64,000 bases of DNA from Ananas comosus (lineage: Eukaryota > Streptophyta > Magnoliopsida > Poales > Bromeliaceae): the NCBI RefSeq assembly GCF_001540865.1, contig NC_033623.1, forward strand, positions 62,001 through 126,000. Direction: 5' to 3'. Position 1 is the stretch's first letter, and each line of letters begins with the position of its first letter. The notes beneath the pieces were generated by a model, which saw only the letters and a program-made list of their open reading frames with translations, made no database searches and was not told the origin of the DNA. The position numbers and the translations under genes were made by a program. Below, in pieces: positions 48,349 through 59,548 of the stretch.

Positions 48349-50857
48349 TCACTTGAGAGAGTTCTTGATATCGATCACAAAACGGTACCTCACATCCTTT
48401 TTGATAAGCCTCTCAAGAGCTTCATTTATATACTGTATGTTGATAATTTCAATTTCAGGGTATATCTTGTTTGCTGCACAAAATTCTATCATATCTTGTG
48501 TATCCTTCGTACCACCCGTCAAACTCCCAGATAGACTCCTCGAACCTGTAACATTTAGTCTCCAATGATATTTCTGTTTTTGGAACTCAGTAATATTCAA
48601 ATACAAAGCTATATTTATAATCACTTTTCATTTTCCATAGCTAAATAAGCAAGAATATACCAAGATTAATGCTCCCAGGATGCAGCTTGACTTCGCTAGG
48701 AAAGCCCACTAGGACCATAGTCCCACAAATCTTAAGGAGCGACAGGTAAGGATCGAAAGGATGATCGCCAGAGGCAGTGTCGATAATAAAGTCAAGGGTC
48801 TTTGTTAGAGACTGCAAAAGGATACACATTGTGAAAAACTGCTAAAATGATGCAAACAAATAAATGGGAAATAAAGCATTCAGTTTACAGGTCTAAAAAA
48901 AGAAATGATCAGAAATGATAGAAGTGACAGCAATAATTATCTATACCTCCATCTGCTGCTGGTCTGATGAATTGACGAATCCGTCTGCTCCAAGACGTTT
49001 AAGAGCTTCCTCTCTCTTGGATTCACTCGTGCTGAAGACCGTGACTTTCAATCCAAAAGCCTTTCCAAACTTGACAGCCATATGGCCGAGCCCACCAAGG
49101 CCAATAACCCCAAGGGATTTACCAGGTTGGTTCATCTTGTGGCGCATCATAGGCGTATAGACTGTTATTCCCGCACATAATAAGGGGGCTGCCATTGCTA
49201 GTGGGTACCCATCAGGTATCTTGAAACAGTACCTGTCGGCACAACCAAGTTGCAGTAAATGCAACGATGGAATTGAATAGTGAAATGTTGATTTGCTTCA
49301 GTATGAAAACAGTGCTCGGATCCTATTTGTATGATTACATCACAAGTTTAAGGAAAATGCACAATGGTTAGTAAAGAAAATGCTTACATTGAAATTCTAG
49401 TTTCTAAAAGAAAAGGAATTGTTATAGTTGTCAAGTCGGGACAGAAAGTGTGGTTCTCAATGCTCGTTTTCTGTCATCTTGGTGGATTCGATATGGTAAC
49501 ACAGCTTTTTTTAAAAAAAAATTGATTTAGCTAATGAAAAATGACATACCTCTCATGCACTACAATGTAGCTTGAATATCCCCCTTTCGTGACCGTGCCA
49601 TCTATGTCGATACTGTTGAAAGTACCGATTGACCCCTTTGAACAATGAACCTCAAGAAAATCATTGCAATATTCGCAATCTCTGCATGAGTCAACATATG
49701 TTCCAACGCCAACATGATCACCAACTTTGAAGCCTTTGACATTGGAGCCGATCTCCGCCACAACACCAACGATTTCATGACTGAAACATAGATTATAGAA
49801 AGCTAATAATATTTTCTCTCTATAACTTGCTTGCATTGTTGAATTCTTTAATTCCTTGATTAGCAATTCATATCCTCCAAGATTTATTAAAGAAATATGT
49901 ATTTTTCCTATGCCTCAAATATAGTAGCATAGGTTTCTCTTGGGATTTCTAAAGCTCATGCAACATTTGATGTTTTCAAAACTAAAACAAGCGTCACACA
50001 CAATACCGAAAATTTAGAAAAGGCTAAATGCAGAATCCCCTGGAAAACGCTGTGATTTGCAAGTTGTCTCCGAAAAAAAAAAAAAAAAAAAACTTAGAGA
50101 GTAGCCTTCACTCTCTGCCTAAATTTTGTCAGCAGTTGAACAGTCCACCGTCATATTTTCATTAGAAAATATTGCAATAGGATCTGAATACTCATTGTAC
50201 CTGTTTTTAATAAATTTCGTATTTAAATATTTTCTAACAGTTTCTAGGGAAAAAAGAATTGTCACAAAAGGGGATTAAGCAGTAAAGATCTAAATATAGG
50301 AATTAATTCTTCAGGGAGCAACATTCAAATCATGAAACTTTCAAGAGGGTTTTTTGTATTTTAGTCTTTAAACAAAGAAATAGAAGAACAAGATACGTTT
50401 CAATTCAGCAAGCTTACCCAGGCACCAAAGGATACATCGAGTTGTGGAGTGCATTCCTTGTCCAAGCAACATCAGCATAGCATACTCCACAATGTGTAAT
50501 CCTCAAAGAAACATCATCACCTCCAACAACTCTGCGTAATTTCTAGCAACAATTAGTAACTAGCGGTTCTTCCAATCAAAAAGCTTGTATAAGTACAGAG
50601 ATGTCTGAACTATAGCAGGAACAAACAACTAAAAGGAACTCTTAAAAGTGATTTAAACTCGTAAGCAAGCAAAATCCAGATATTGAGGAAGTATGAATAT
50701 ATCACTAAGAATTAGCATGCGTAAAAGAAAGGAACATTGAACTCCTCATTTAGGTGGTGTGGCCGCACCTTCGACTGAACCTGTAAGGCGAAAGAAACCC
50801 AGAAGGATCCCTAGCTGCCCACCCAAGGCAACTGCCAGCGCCGCACTCGGCATCCAT
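48349..50857 (-). CDS. CAD: Cinnamyl-alcohol-dehydrogenase-family enzyme
   Basis: Zinc-dependent, NADP(H)-using alcohol dehydrogenase of the CAD family; true CADs reduce cinnamaldehydes to monolignols in the cytosol. Six coding exons on the minus strand: 50857-50769, 50531-50418, 49780-49550, 49232-48947, 48811-48661 and 48545-48349. All are in phase, giving 355 aa. Catalytic zinc ligands Cys44 ([14 protein letters not shown]), His69-Glu70 (PGHEIVG) and Cys164 are present. The structural zinc site has Cys100, 103, 106 and 114 ([17 protein letters not shown]). The nucleotide-binding loop is [15 protein letters not shown], followed by [10 protein letters not shown], the Ser-containing pattern of NADP-preferring members. 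The N-terminus [20 protein letters not shown] is typical. The exact class (lignin CAD or sinapyl/mannitol-type paralogue) cannot be fixed here. An upstream 5' UTR exon and intron are likely. Confidence 0.94.
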
Positions 50858-50924
50858 TGCTGAAATATCTAGTCAGTATCAGAGAGACCATAGAAATTAA
50901 ATGTCAAATTCTGCTAAGGGTACC

Positions 50925-51055
50925 AAGAAATGCAGAACTGTAAGTGTCAAAAACAAATTGCCAATCTCAAAATCGCCAATTTTGACGGGAAGCAACAAAT
51001 GCAGAATTGTAGGCGTCAAAAACAACTTGCCAATCTCAAAATCGCCAATTTCATT
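50925..51055. repeat. 69-bp tandem duplication in the CAD leader intron
   Basis: AAATGCAGAA(C/T)TGTA(A/G)G(T/C)GTC, then AAAAACAA(A/C)TTGCCAATCTC and AAAATCGCCAATTT, occur twice with a period of 69 bp and only a few substitutions. Confidence 0.9.
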
Positions 51056-51748
51056 TGTTTCTGCTTCATCCCTTGTTAGCAGCAACCTATTTGCAGAACT
51101 AACTGATTAACTTGGTGCAATCACTAATGGCTTTAAGATTTAAAAGTACTATATTGACCTTGTCAAATCAATATGCTAAGTCCTGTTAAACTATGCAATT
51201 TTAATCCACAGAAAATTACGGCATAATTTGTTTGAAAGAACAACTGCTGAAAAAACATCTGACGAATAAGTAAACTTTTGTTTCCTTTGTGTGCAAGCTC
51301 TTAACATGACGAAAAAGCTTTCGAAACAGCTTGCTTGTTGAAAAGTTTCCAACATTTTGAATCATCCCTACCATCTAAGACAAGTATGGCTTCAAATATT
51401 AAAATTTATAGTAGTATCCAACTTTTTCCATAATAATTTCTACAAAAAAAATTAATAAAAAAATTTTATTCGAAGACACAGCACAGTTTCAAACTCATAC
51501 TTCACAAAATTGCTCCTTTTCTTTCTAAATACCGCATAAACTATTTAAAAGCAATAAAAATTAAGAAAACCCAAGTACGCATTAAGAGAAAACAAAACAA
51601 AAAATTTCCAAAAAGTATAAAAAAACAGATGTTTTCATTGCCCTACAACCCATAAGAGATTAAGGTTAAAGAAAGAAAGAAAAAATAAAAAAAGACATAT
51701 ATAGACATGAAAAATTAGAAACTTCAACATCAAAAAGGCAATCATAAT

Positions 51749-51752
<4 letters not shown>

Positions 51753-51786
<34 letters not shown>
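51753..51786. repeat. Poly(A) tract
   Basis: 34 consecutive A residues on the plus strand, next to the probable CAD 5' UTR donor site. Confidence 0.95.
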
Positions 51787-51787
<1 letters not shown>

Positions 51788-52149
51788 ACTCACCTCTCTC
51801 TGGGTTTTGATTTTGCGGTTCTCGGAATCTCCGTGTGCCCTCGAACTCCGAAGGGGTTAGTCCACTGTCCACATAGACGATGAGCGAGTGGGTAGTAGGC
51901 TTTTTCTGGTGCGAAATTTCTAGAAAATAAAATACTAATAATAAATAGAAAATGCAAAATAAAGTAAAATAAAAAAGCATAAAATAAAAGATGTTTTGTT
52001 AGGATTCCTCTCGTTCTCTGCCTTCGCCAAATTAAGACACGTGGAAAGTAGTCATCCGTTCCTAGGATTTTAATTCACAACAATAACAACAAAAACCCCT
52101 ATCAAACGATTCAAACCTGATATTGCAATGTACTCCCAACACGATTATA

Positions 52150-52571
52150 CTATGTTTAGGGAAAACTTAAAAAAAAAAACCCCTGTAGTTCCACACTTTT
52201 TCATTTTAGTATCTTGTGGTTTAAAGTGTATCAAGTTAGTACCATGTGGTTTCTCACTTTATCACTTTAGTACCCTGTGGTTTAAAGTGTATCAAATTAG
52301 TACCATGTGGTCTTGCACTTTATCACTTTAGTACTCTGTGGTTTCACACTTTATTACTTTAGTATCCTGTGATTTAAAAAACCGTAGGGTACTAACTTGA
52401 TACAAAATTAAAACCACAAGGTACTAAAGTGAGAAAGTGCAAAACCACAGGGTACTGAAGTGATAAAGTGAGAACCACAGGGTACTAACTTGATACATTT
52501 TAAATCACAGAGTACTAAAGTGAAAAAAATTAAAATCACAAGAGGGATTTTGAAGTTTTCTCTTATGTTTA
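52150..52571. mobile_element. Mutator-like MITE with internal repeats
   Basis: The element 52159-52562 (404 bp) is flanked by CTATGTTTA (52150-52158) and TTATGTTTA (52563-52571), a 9-bp duplication with one mismatch. The ends GGGAAAACTT and GAGAAAACTT (complement of AAGTTTTCTC) are inverted. The left half has three to four copies of CACTTTAGTA(C/T)CCTGTGGTTT with GTATCAA(G/A)TTAGTACC. The right half has the same words inverted (AACCACAGGGTACTAACTTG). Non-coding; it can fold into a long hairpin. Confidence 0.82.
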
Positions 52572-53334
52572 AATTGTTGCTTTTCAGTACATATTTTGCC
52601 GATTTTAATTGAAAATACTTTAAATTCTCGACTGTACAGTCTCTTTATAATATTGTTGATGTGTCATCAATAATAATGATATAGATGATTGTGATTGAAT
52701 TATACATACACCTTGATGTCAGTGTACCAATATAATATATAAAAATAGCATTATGAGATACTTGTGGCAGTATTTTTTTTTAAAAAAAAAGAAATAATCA
52801 TTTTATCTTTCGCCCAATCACCTGTAAAATATTCACAAAGGTTAAAATTTTAGGGTATAATTAAATTTAAAGATTTTTACATATCAAGGATTTGGAGACT
52901 ATAATAAAGGATTAGAACTCACGCATTGGACCCAATTTGTGAAGTCAGGTAATACAGGTAATATGGAAATTAAAAAAAAAAAGGGAAAAAAACTCTCAAT
53001 CATTTGAAAAGGAAAAATTATTTGGCTGGGGCAAATTGTACTATTACGCAAGTTAATTAATAGATCAGTATGCGGATACGTACGAGGAGAAGCAAACATA
53101 AAATACTGGTATGGACTAGTTCAGAAACTCTGTAATTTTATAATATTATATATTTTTTGCTGTATTATCAAAACCATATTTATACTTACAACCGGGTATT
53201 TGGATGCAATTTTGGGATATCAAAAACAAATATTACCAAAAAAAAAGGGGTAAACTTATTGAAAAAAACAAAAAGAGCTCAAACCTATGGTTATGGATCT
53301 TCTGATTTCTTTATTGCTGTAATGTCGAAATTTA

Positions 53335-53369
<35 letters not shown>

Positions 53370-54257
53370 TGTAATTACTTCACAATAAAATTAGAAGATA
53401 TATATAGAGATTATATGCTGTTTTAACGATGGTGATTACAGTTCATAAATGACTACCAAAGAACCAGCAATTGAAATTCCATTTAATTAATAATGCACAC
53501 AAGAGTTCTCTCAAATAAGACTACAAAAAGTGAAAAATTATGCAACTAATAATAGAATTAAATAATAGTCTTTTTATCATCTTCACTATCTAGCTCTAAC
53601 TTGCACAACTGTCCATAATTCTAAAGTGTTACATTCCTGGTTTGCAATTATGCTCTACACTGCTTTTCATCATCTGCTGCCAAGAACATTAACACCACAT
53701 CATTCATAATCAAGTTTTCATAAGATAACTTCTTAACAGGAAGAAGAACAAATTTAGTGCATCTTTAAACCAATCGATAAAGTAAAGAATTATTTAAGAA
53801 AAAAAAGGTTATGGGCTTCTTTTGGTACACTAATACCTTTCCTTTTGTCATCAAAAAGTAAAGCCCGTATCCCTTCATCCAAAGATTTGATGAACATGTA
53901 ATTGATACCAATTCATTAAAATAAGAAATTAAAAGTGATTATAAAAAGTTCTTTTAAAAAATATTGTTAAAATCATGCGCTGCAATATTCCATAGAATGA
54001 ATGCCATCAAGCTCCATCCCTTCGTAGGAGGAGGATATATTTACCACCAATTTACTTCAAAAAAAAATTATAAATTTGAGATAACATCTACAGGAACAGC
54101 ACGATCAAATCCTGACTCGCTCGGCATATAATATAATACAACAATAAATTCCTCACTAATAAATAAAATTAGCTCCTTTTGCAATAAAAGAATGAGATCG
54201 ATAAGAGGGGGAGGAGTAAAAACGATGCGGCGTGGCGAGAAGGGGGGGAGAGGTGGA
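52572..54257. other. AT-rich intergenic DNA and Kazal-gene 3' flank
   Basis: No exon was recognised. (AT)n occupies about 53337-53366. The last several hundred bases before 54258 should include the minus-strand Kazal gene's 3' UTR. Confidence 0.5.
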
Positions 54258-54638
54258 TCAGAGGAAGCCGAAGAGGACGGCGAAGCCGACGAGGAAGAGC
54301 CAGACGATGTGGACGAGGAGGAGGACCTGGCCGGAGACGACGAGGCCGCTCCCGCCGCTCGCGACGCCGCAGAAGCCCCGCTTGGCCACGCGGGCGCCGG
54401 CGCACGCCGCGTCGGCGCACCCGCACCAGTACGTGACCCCGTCGGCGCCGCACACCGGGTCGGGGCGGAAGCAGGTCACGGGGCACGAGGCGCCGCCACC
54501 GCCGTCGGAGAGCGCAGGGGCCGCGCAGGGATCGTCGTCGTCGTCGGCGGCGGAACCGGCGGAGAGGGACGCAGGGACGAGGACGAGGAGGAGGAGGAGG
54601 AGGAGGAGGAGGGAGAGGGAGGGAAGAGGGAGGGGCAT
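54258..54638 (-). CDS. Kazal-type protease inhibitor with C-terminal hydrophobic anchor
   Basis: Single-exon plant Kazal-type serine protease inhibitor family protein, 126 aa. The N-terminal 30 residues are a strong Leu-rich signal peptide, mostly encoded by a GAG/CTC trinucleotide repeat. An acidic DDDDD linker follows, then the Kazal core: CPVTCFRPDPVCGADGVTYW and CGCADAACAGARVAKRGFC, with the cysteine spacing of plant Kazal proteins. The last ~25 residues (QVLLLVHIVWLFLVGFAVLF) are hydrophobic, so the protein is either anchored in the membrane or processed for a GPI anchor. The ATG at 54638 is chosen because it begins the signal peptide; the frame is open further upstream, but that part is not signal-like. 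Target proteases are unknown. Confidence 0.88.
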   Translation of the reverse strand: MPLPLPSLSLLLLLLLLLVLVPASLSAGSAADDDDDPCAAPALSDGGGGASCPVTCFRPDPVCGADGVTYWCGCADAACAGARVAKRGFCGVASGGSGLVVSGQVLLLVHIVWLFLVGFAVLFGFL

Positions 54639-54663
54639 TGTGGTCGGGGAATGGGGTGATCGG

Positions 54664-54690
54664 AACCCTAACCCTAGCCCTAGCCCTAAC
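54664..54690 (-). promoter_or_regulatory. Telomere-like telo-box run in the Kazal gene leader
   Basis: Plus strand reads AACCCTAACCCTAGCCCTAG followed by CCCTAAC, two canonical and two variant plant telomere units. It lies 26 bp upstream of the minus-strand Kazal start codon, probably in the 5' UTR. Telo-boxes are known promoter or leader elements of plant genes expressed in dividing cells. Confidence 0.75.
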
Positions 54691-54916
54691 TCCGTTTCTC
54701 GGAGAAAGGGTCTTTGGCTTCGAAGCTTTTTTCGTTTCGTGCGACCGAGTCTATTCGCAATTAGATACGTTGATTTGGTCGCAAGAAATTTACAGTAATA
54801 TAATAATACCATATACATTTTCGTATGCGTAAAAAACATTGGTCTCCACTGCTACATTTGTTCACTTGAATTATATTCATTTTATTCATTTAATATTTTA
54901 TTAAAATAATAATTTA

Positions 54917-54961
54917 GGATGAAACGCAGCTAGCGTGCTACCGATTCTAAAAAAAAAAAAC
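54917..54961 (+). mobile_element. SINE 3'-end fragment
   Basis: GATGAAACGCAGCTAGCGTG then CTACCGATTCT and an A tract. It closely resembles the tail of the SINE at 60.34-60.49 kb (GAAGCGGGTAGCGTGCTACC..CTC plus poly(A)). Only the 3' end is recognisable. Confidence 0.6.
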
Positions 54962-55350
54962 TTACGATGAAAATCAAATCAGGGTTACATCCCCAATAGC
55001 CTATAATGTACAACAATAAATAACAATAAATTATATTTTTGTATTTTTCGATAGAACAATAAATAATACTATCACAAGTTCACAACCACTCGAAACATAC
55101 TGTTATACATCCAAGTATAAATGCACATGCAACGGAAGAAACATAAAACTGTGACCAACTCCTAGCCACTGGAATCTCCACAAAAATCTCTTGGAAGGAG
55201 AAGAGGTTCTTTTCCTGAAAACAAGAGGGTCAAAGAACAACCAATCAACATTTTCCTCCCCACCAAGAATTTAATTACCTTTCTAAAAATAGACACATTT
55301 AACTCTCCCTCCTCTAACCTCTCCACCTAAAATCTCTCCCTCTTATGTAC

Positions 55351-55358
55351 TATATAAA
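55351..55358 (+). promoter_or_regulatory. TATA box of the MGGC-protein gene
   Basis: TATATAAA lies 130 bp before the ATG at 55488, a good TATA box in a CT-rich context. Confidence 0.7.
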
Positions 55359-55487
55359 CCCCTCTCTACCCCACCCCTCAAATCGCCATTCTTCCTGCTT
55401 CACACATTCCAATAAAGCTCCTCCTACGCCCTCGGAGAGAGCGAGAGAGATATATAAGAGAGATATATAACGCTCCATCCCTCCTCC

Positions 55488-56181
55488 ATGGGCGGCTGTG
55501 CGAGCAAACCCAATGAAGTCGATGGCCTCGCGCCCCAAGCACTTCCCGCCGAGCAAACGACCCCCGTCGACGTGACTGCATCACCAACCGAGGTAACACC
55601 CCCTCCTCTCGCTGCTTTAGCTTTTCAGAAGGACCTGCCATTTAAGACGTTGTTAAAATTGAGCACGTGGCAATCCTACGTCCCGTTAAAATGCAATGAA
55701 GTATAAGAGAATTTAACAAATAAATCCTAGATATCGCCCACTCAAATAATAGCATATGAATTCAAGAAGTGCTATACTTTAAACCACAAGATAGTAAGTT
55801 AGAAATAAGAAATGTTTTCTGTAATACCTCTTATGTGGTATATGGGTCGGGTCTGCAATAAGCCCATCCGTAAACCAAGTTCAAGGCTATAATATCTCCT
55901 TACTGTGGATGGCTTGTTAGGCCAACACCGCAAATGCCGAGGAACCCTTGGTTGACCTCTCCACGCCAAAGGCCGAGGAAACCGACTCTGCGCCCGCGGC
56001 GGCAGCTGGTGAGGAGCTGGCTGCTGAGCTGAAGGCTGAGTCGAGCGAGGAGGAGGCGCCCAAGGAAGGAGAAGAAGAAAAGAAGGCTCCCGCCGAAGAG
56101 GAGGCCGCGAAGAAGGTAGCTGAAGTCGTCGTCGATCACCCGTTGGCTAGCTCAGAGAAGGAGGACTCGAAGAGCAGCTAA
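55488..56181 (+). CDS. Small acidic protein with N-myristoylation signal (MGGCASK)
   Basis: Two exons, 55488-55592 and 55921-56181, joined in phase 0, encode 121 aa. The N-terminus MGGCASKP is a strong N-myristoylation signal (Gly2) with Cys4 available for palmitoylation, so the protein probably sits on the cytosolic face of a membrane. The rest is rich in Glu, Ala, Lys and Pro (AEEPLVDLSTPKAEE, EEEAPKEGEEEKKAPAEEEA), lacks a recognisable domain and is probably disordered. The short second exon begins ANTANAEEP. A TATA box upstream supports the start. I do not recognise a named function; similar MGGC..-starting acidic proteins occur in plants without a clear role. Confidence 0.8.
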
Positions 56182-57000
56182 AGCTTCAGCAAGATATAAA
56201 AGCTCCATTGTGGAATTATTTGATGAATTTTGTTATTGGAGCTACATATGAAGAATGAAATGCTGAAATTGTACTCGGTTTGATCATTTATAATGTGAAA
56301 TTTGGGGCTTAAAAGAAATACTGCGCATACATGTAGTTGCTTATTGGTGCGTAATATGCAGCAAATTACTAGCTTTAATCTTCATGCAATACACGGCACA
56401 AAAATGAAATAGAATACTAACGTATCAGTAATGTTTTTCTCAAAGACAAAAAAAAAAAAAAATCATCAATTTTAGAATATTGAGAAAGGCATCTATGTAT
56501 AGTCTCGTGTAGAACATGTTTCAAACACTCAAGAATAGTAAAGGTTCTATCTCGTGACCTAACATGGAATAATTCTATTACAAGAAATAAGATTCCTGCA
56601 GTCAACATAAATAGAGGGCTCATTAATTAAAGTTTCAACATAATTATACGTAATTTAGTTCGGTTAACCGTATATAATTGATGCAAAGCTTATATGCCAT
56701 TGCTGCTACTCCATTCGAGTAAGCACTAGAGTTGACAAATTGATAAGAGTTCTCCAATTCAATTTGTTATGAAGAAGCATGAGAAGGCACTTCCCCAGTT
56801 ATCTAAAGAACAAACATTACAGCAATATGGAAACAGATACAGATCTATTTATTCAGAGAAGCTGGTAAGATACAAGAGAGAACTTCACATGACGAAAAGC
56901 ACGAAGAAGAGTAGTAGTACAATACAAAGGATAATCAAACACCGAAGAAACAGAATTAGCTAGAACCTGCACAGAGCATTCAATGACCACGAGTTAAACA
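56182..57000. other. 3' flanks of two convergent genes
   Basis: The MGGC gene (+) and the DUF1295 gene (-) converge here. The sequence is AT-rich UTR-like DNA. A plus-strand open frame at 56769-56963 is Lys/Arg-rich and has no family signature; it lies in the presumed 3' UTR of the minus-strand gene. Confidence 0.5.
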
Positions 57001-58709
57001 TTAGATGCTTTTCTCCTTCGTTCCTTTATCGGCTCTCTTAAACCAAGGGATCCAAACTGATGTCATCCTCTGGTACTGTCGATATGCCTCCCTGCGATAT
57101 TCTCTCTTCAACATCCGTGTTTCCACAAGCACAGTCACATACGCGAGGCATGAACTATTCACGAGTGGGCCCACGAACATCCACTTCTGGCCCAAGTTCC
57201 ATGCAAACAGGTAGAGGCCCCACCACCACAGCTGCTCGCCAAAGTAGTTAGGGTGGCGAGAGTACCGCCAGAGGCCCTCGTCAAGGTTGGCAATGGGTTT
57301 TTCTCCGACCTCCCTGAGGGCTTGGCTCTTTGTCACAAAGTTGTGGAGCTGAGTATCGGCAAAGTAGGCAATCATGATCCCAGCTATGCATATTATCGTG
57401 GCGATGAAGTCGCGTATGTTCCATGGCTCGTTGCTGGAGTGAATCGCATACATAGGAAGGCATATACCGATTAAAAATACCTGCCAAATTAACAAGATAG
57501 TTTACAAGGTATCCAATCTAAGGTCTCAGTGACAAAGTAAACTTGTTCTTAGCTTGCTTTAGGACCATTTTTCAAATAATAAGGAATTTTGCCATAATGA
57601 AACCTCAGTTTTAGAAATGAAACTGCTGCATATTTGTTAATGATGATATATTTCATTGTAGTTACAGGATTCAGCTCAGAATAAATTGATCACGCTCAGC
57701 TAATGCATCCTATATTCATACCCTCAAATCCAAAGTTAAGGCTAAAAGTGCATGTCCGGCCCAGCTTTTAGACCAACTTCTTTATTAAGTAGCAGTAATC
57801 CATTTGGTGAAAAGAAAAGAAGACACTTTTGCTAATGCTGGAAGTGAATTGTATTACGATTTGCAAAAGTAGTTCAGTAGTTTACTTAACTATCTAATAT
57901 CAATCATTCTCCTGTGCCATGTAAAATTGAACAACAGTACCCACAACAGTGTGCCTCCTAACAAATCCTTGTAAAACCTCTCAGAGACATTTCCTCGAAC
58001 GGTTGAAGCACACAACTATGACGAAGATAAGGAACTAAGCAAATCCAACCAATCCCCAAAATCATTTTTTTTAGACTAAACAAATAAACAAGTGCCCAAA
58101 TTGAAATCTGGGGATGATAAAATCAGAATACCTGCTGAGAAAGGAACACGGCGAAGAAGGAGATCCACCACCAACTCCTCCCATACTCCTTCCTCATCTC
58201 CCCGAACCTCCAATCCTCCCTCGCCCCCCACTCCCACCTCTCCCTCCTCAAGTAGTTGTGGGTGAGCCTCACGCTCCACACCCAGGTAAGCGCAATCGCC
58301 ACAGCCGATCTCGCGGCGTCGGCGCTCGCCAAGGGGTGGCTCGCGTAGTAGTGCACCAGCATCACCGGGATCACCGTCCAATACAGATCAATCAGCTGCA
58401 GATTTCAACCCAAAACCCTATGTCACAAAGAGATCGAAACAAAACCCATAAAGGTGGCGCCTTTAGTGCGAAAACGGGGGTGTACCCACTTACCCAATTG
58501 TTGGATTGGAGGAGACCGACGAGCCAGAAGAGGAGGTCGACGTTGAAGAAGAAGAGCAGGTTGGCGAGGAGGAAGGGGTGGTTGTAGCACCATGAGTAGA
58601 GACTCGCAGAGGAGGTGGAGCTCGGGTGATGGTGAAGGAAGGAGAGGTAGAAGAGGATGGAAGGGAGGGGGACGAGAATGGCAATGGCGATGTTTTTGAG
58701 GTTGCCCAT
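57001..58709 (-). CDS. DUF1295 steroid-reductase-like membrane protein
   Basis: Polytopic membrane protein of the DUF1295 / 3-oxo-5-alpha-steroid 4-dehydrogenase-like family, which shares its C-terminal fold with steroid 5-alpha reductases and isoprenylcysteine methyltransferases. Three exons on the minus strand, 58709-58494, 58395-58132 and 57480-57001, all in phase 0, encode 319 aa. Exons 1 and 2 give four hydrophobic segments (e.g. FLLANLLFFFNVDLLFWLVG). Exon 2 contains VWSVRLTHNYLRRERWEWGA and EDWRF, a family hallmark. Exon 3 contains EGLWRYSRHPNYFGEQLWWW, the conserved NADPH-binding-type region of this fold, and YVTVLVETRMLKREYRR. Substrate is unproven; a lipid or sterol in the ER is likely. 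A TATA-like CTATAAATA lies about 70 bp upstream of the ATG. Confidence 0.93.
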
Positions 58710-58777
58710 TCGCGGATTCAATGGAGGGGGTGATGAGGTTTTGGGTTTGATGGGGAGTGAGGAGGGAATTGAGGTTG

Positions 58778-58786
58778 TATTTATAG
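58778..58786 (-). promoter_or_regulatory. TATA box of the DUF1295 gene
   Basis: The minus strand reads CTATAAATA about 70 bp upstream of the start codon at 58709. Confidence 0.65.
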
Positions 58787-59267
58787 ACGAGGAAGAGGAG
58801 GAAGAAGAGTATAAAACCAAAAAAAAAAAAAAAAAATGATGATTAACAATTTAATCACCTATTTTAAGAGCAATGCTTTTAGTATCCTAATCAAAATTTA
58901 AAAAAAAAAATTTGAAACAGCAATTTGAGATTTTTACTGATTTAACCGCTGATTTGATTCTGAACCCTGCTACAAAGGCAAAGTAATTAAATTTCGAATT
59001 TGAGATCTGAAATATTTATCATAAAGTCGTTAGTCGACTGAGTTATTATAGTTGGTAATATATATAAGTTCTTAGAGATGGAAAAATATAATTCATGCAG
59101 AGTATTTTGGAAAGTAATGATGCTCTGATTATTCAGAATGAGTGTTACTGCATGAGCTGCCTCCCTTTCGGAGGTAATGCATCCCCTACAAAAGCTGTGA
59201 ACTAAAAATTCAAAAGATACCAACACACAACAGCTGTTTATAACTTTCTTGTTCTTCCTTTAACCTG

Positions 59268-59306
<39 letters not shown>

Positions 59307-59548
59307 CACATGCATGTACATATAATTACAGCTATGAGAGATAACTCAGATTTCATACATGTTTCTGTTTTGATCGAATTTAATTCACTGCAAAACTTAT
59401 CATCCTTTTAATATCTGTCGCCGAAATGATGTTCAAGTATATGATCTGTTCTAATAACCGATCATATTCGACCATTTTCATCCCTATTGTCATTCGAAGT
59501 AACGTGTATAAATAATTTATGATACTTGGACTGTAACATCTGATGTCT
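58787..59548. other. DUF1295 upstream region
   Basis: AT-rich; (CT)n at about 59276-59302. No gene was recognised. Confidence 0.5.

Larger units (their letters stand above)
50859..51900 (-). promoter_or_regulatory. CAD 5' UTR exon and 0.9-kb leader intron
   Basis: Two bases before the CAD start codon there is a good acceptor (TATTTCAG|CAATGG, exon from 50859). About 935 bp further upstream, a donor AGAGAGAG|GTGAGTG ends at 51794 and is preceded by CCGCAAAATCAAAACCC. This fits a non-coding first exon at roughly 51794-51900 and a leader intron 50860-51793. Leader introns often raise plant gene expression. A long poly(A) on the plus strand (51753-51786), T-rich on the coding strand, lies just inside the intron. 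Confidence 0.6.

Noticed and set aside
54664..54690. Interstitial telomere remnant
   Set aside because: Only about four units, two of them variant, positioned in a gene leader; a telo-box regulatory motif is more likely than an old chromosome end.
54192..54798. Plus-strand Glu/Arg-rich open frames over the Kazal gene
   Set aside because: Antisense of the Leu-rich signal peptide repeat and Kazal core; low-complexity shadow.
56769..56963. Lys/Arg-rich 64-codon plus-strand frame
   Set aside because: Lies in the presumed 3' UTR of the DUF1295 gene, lacks any family similarity and has no splice partner.
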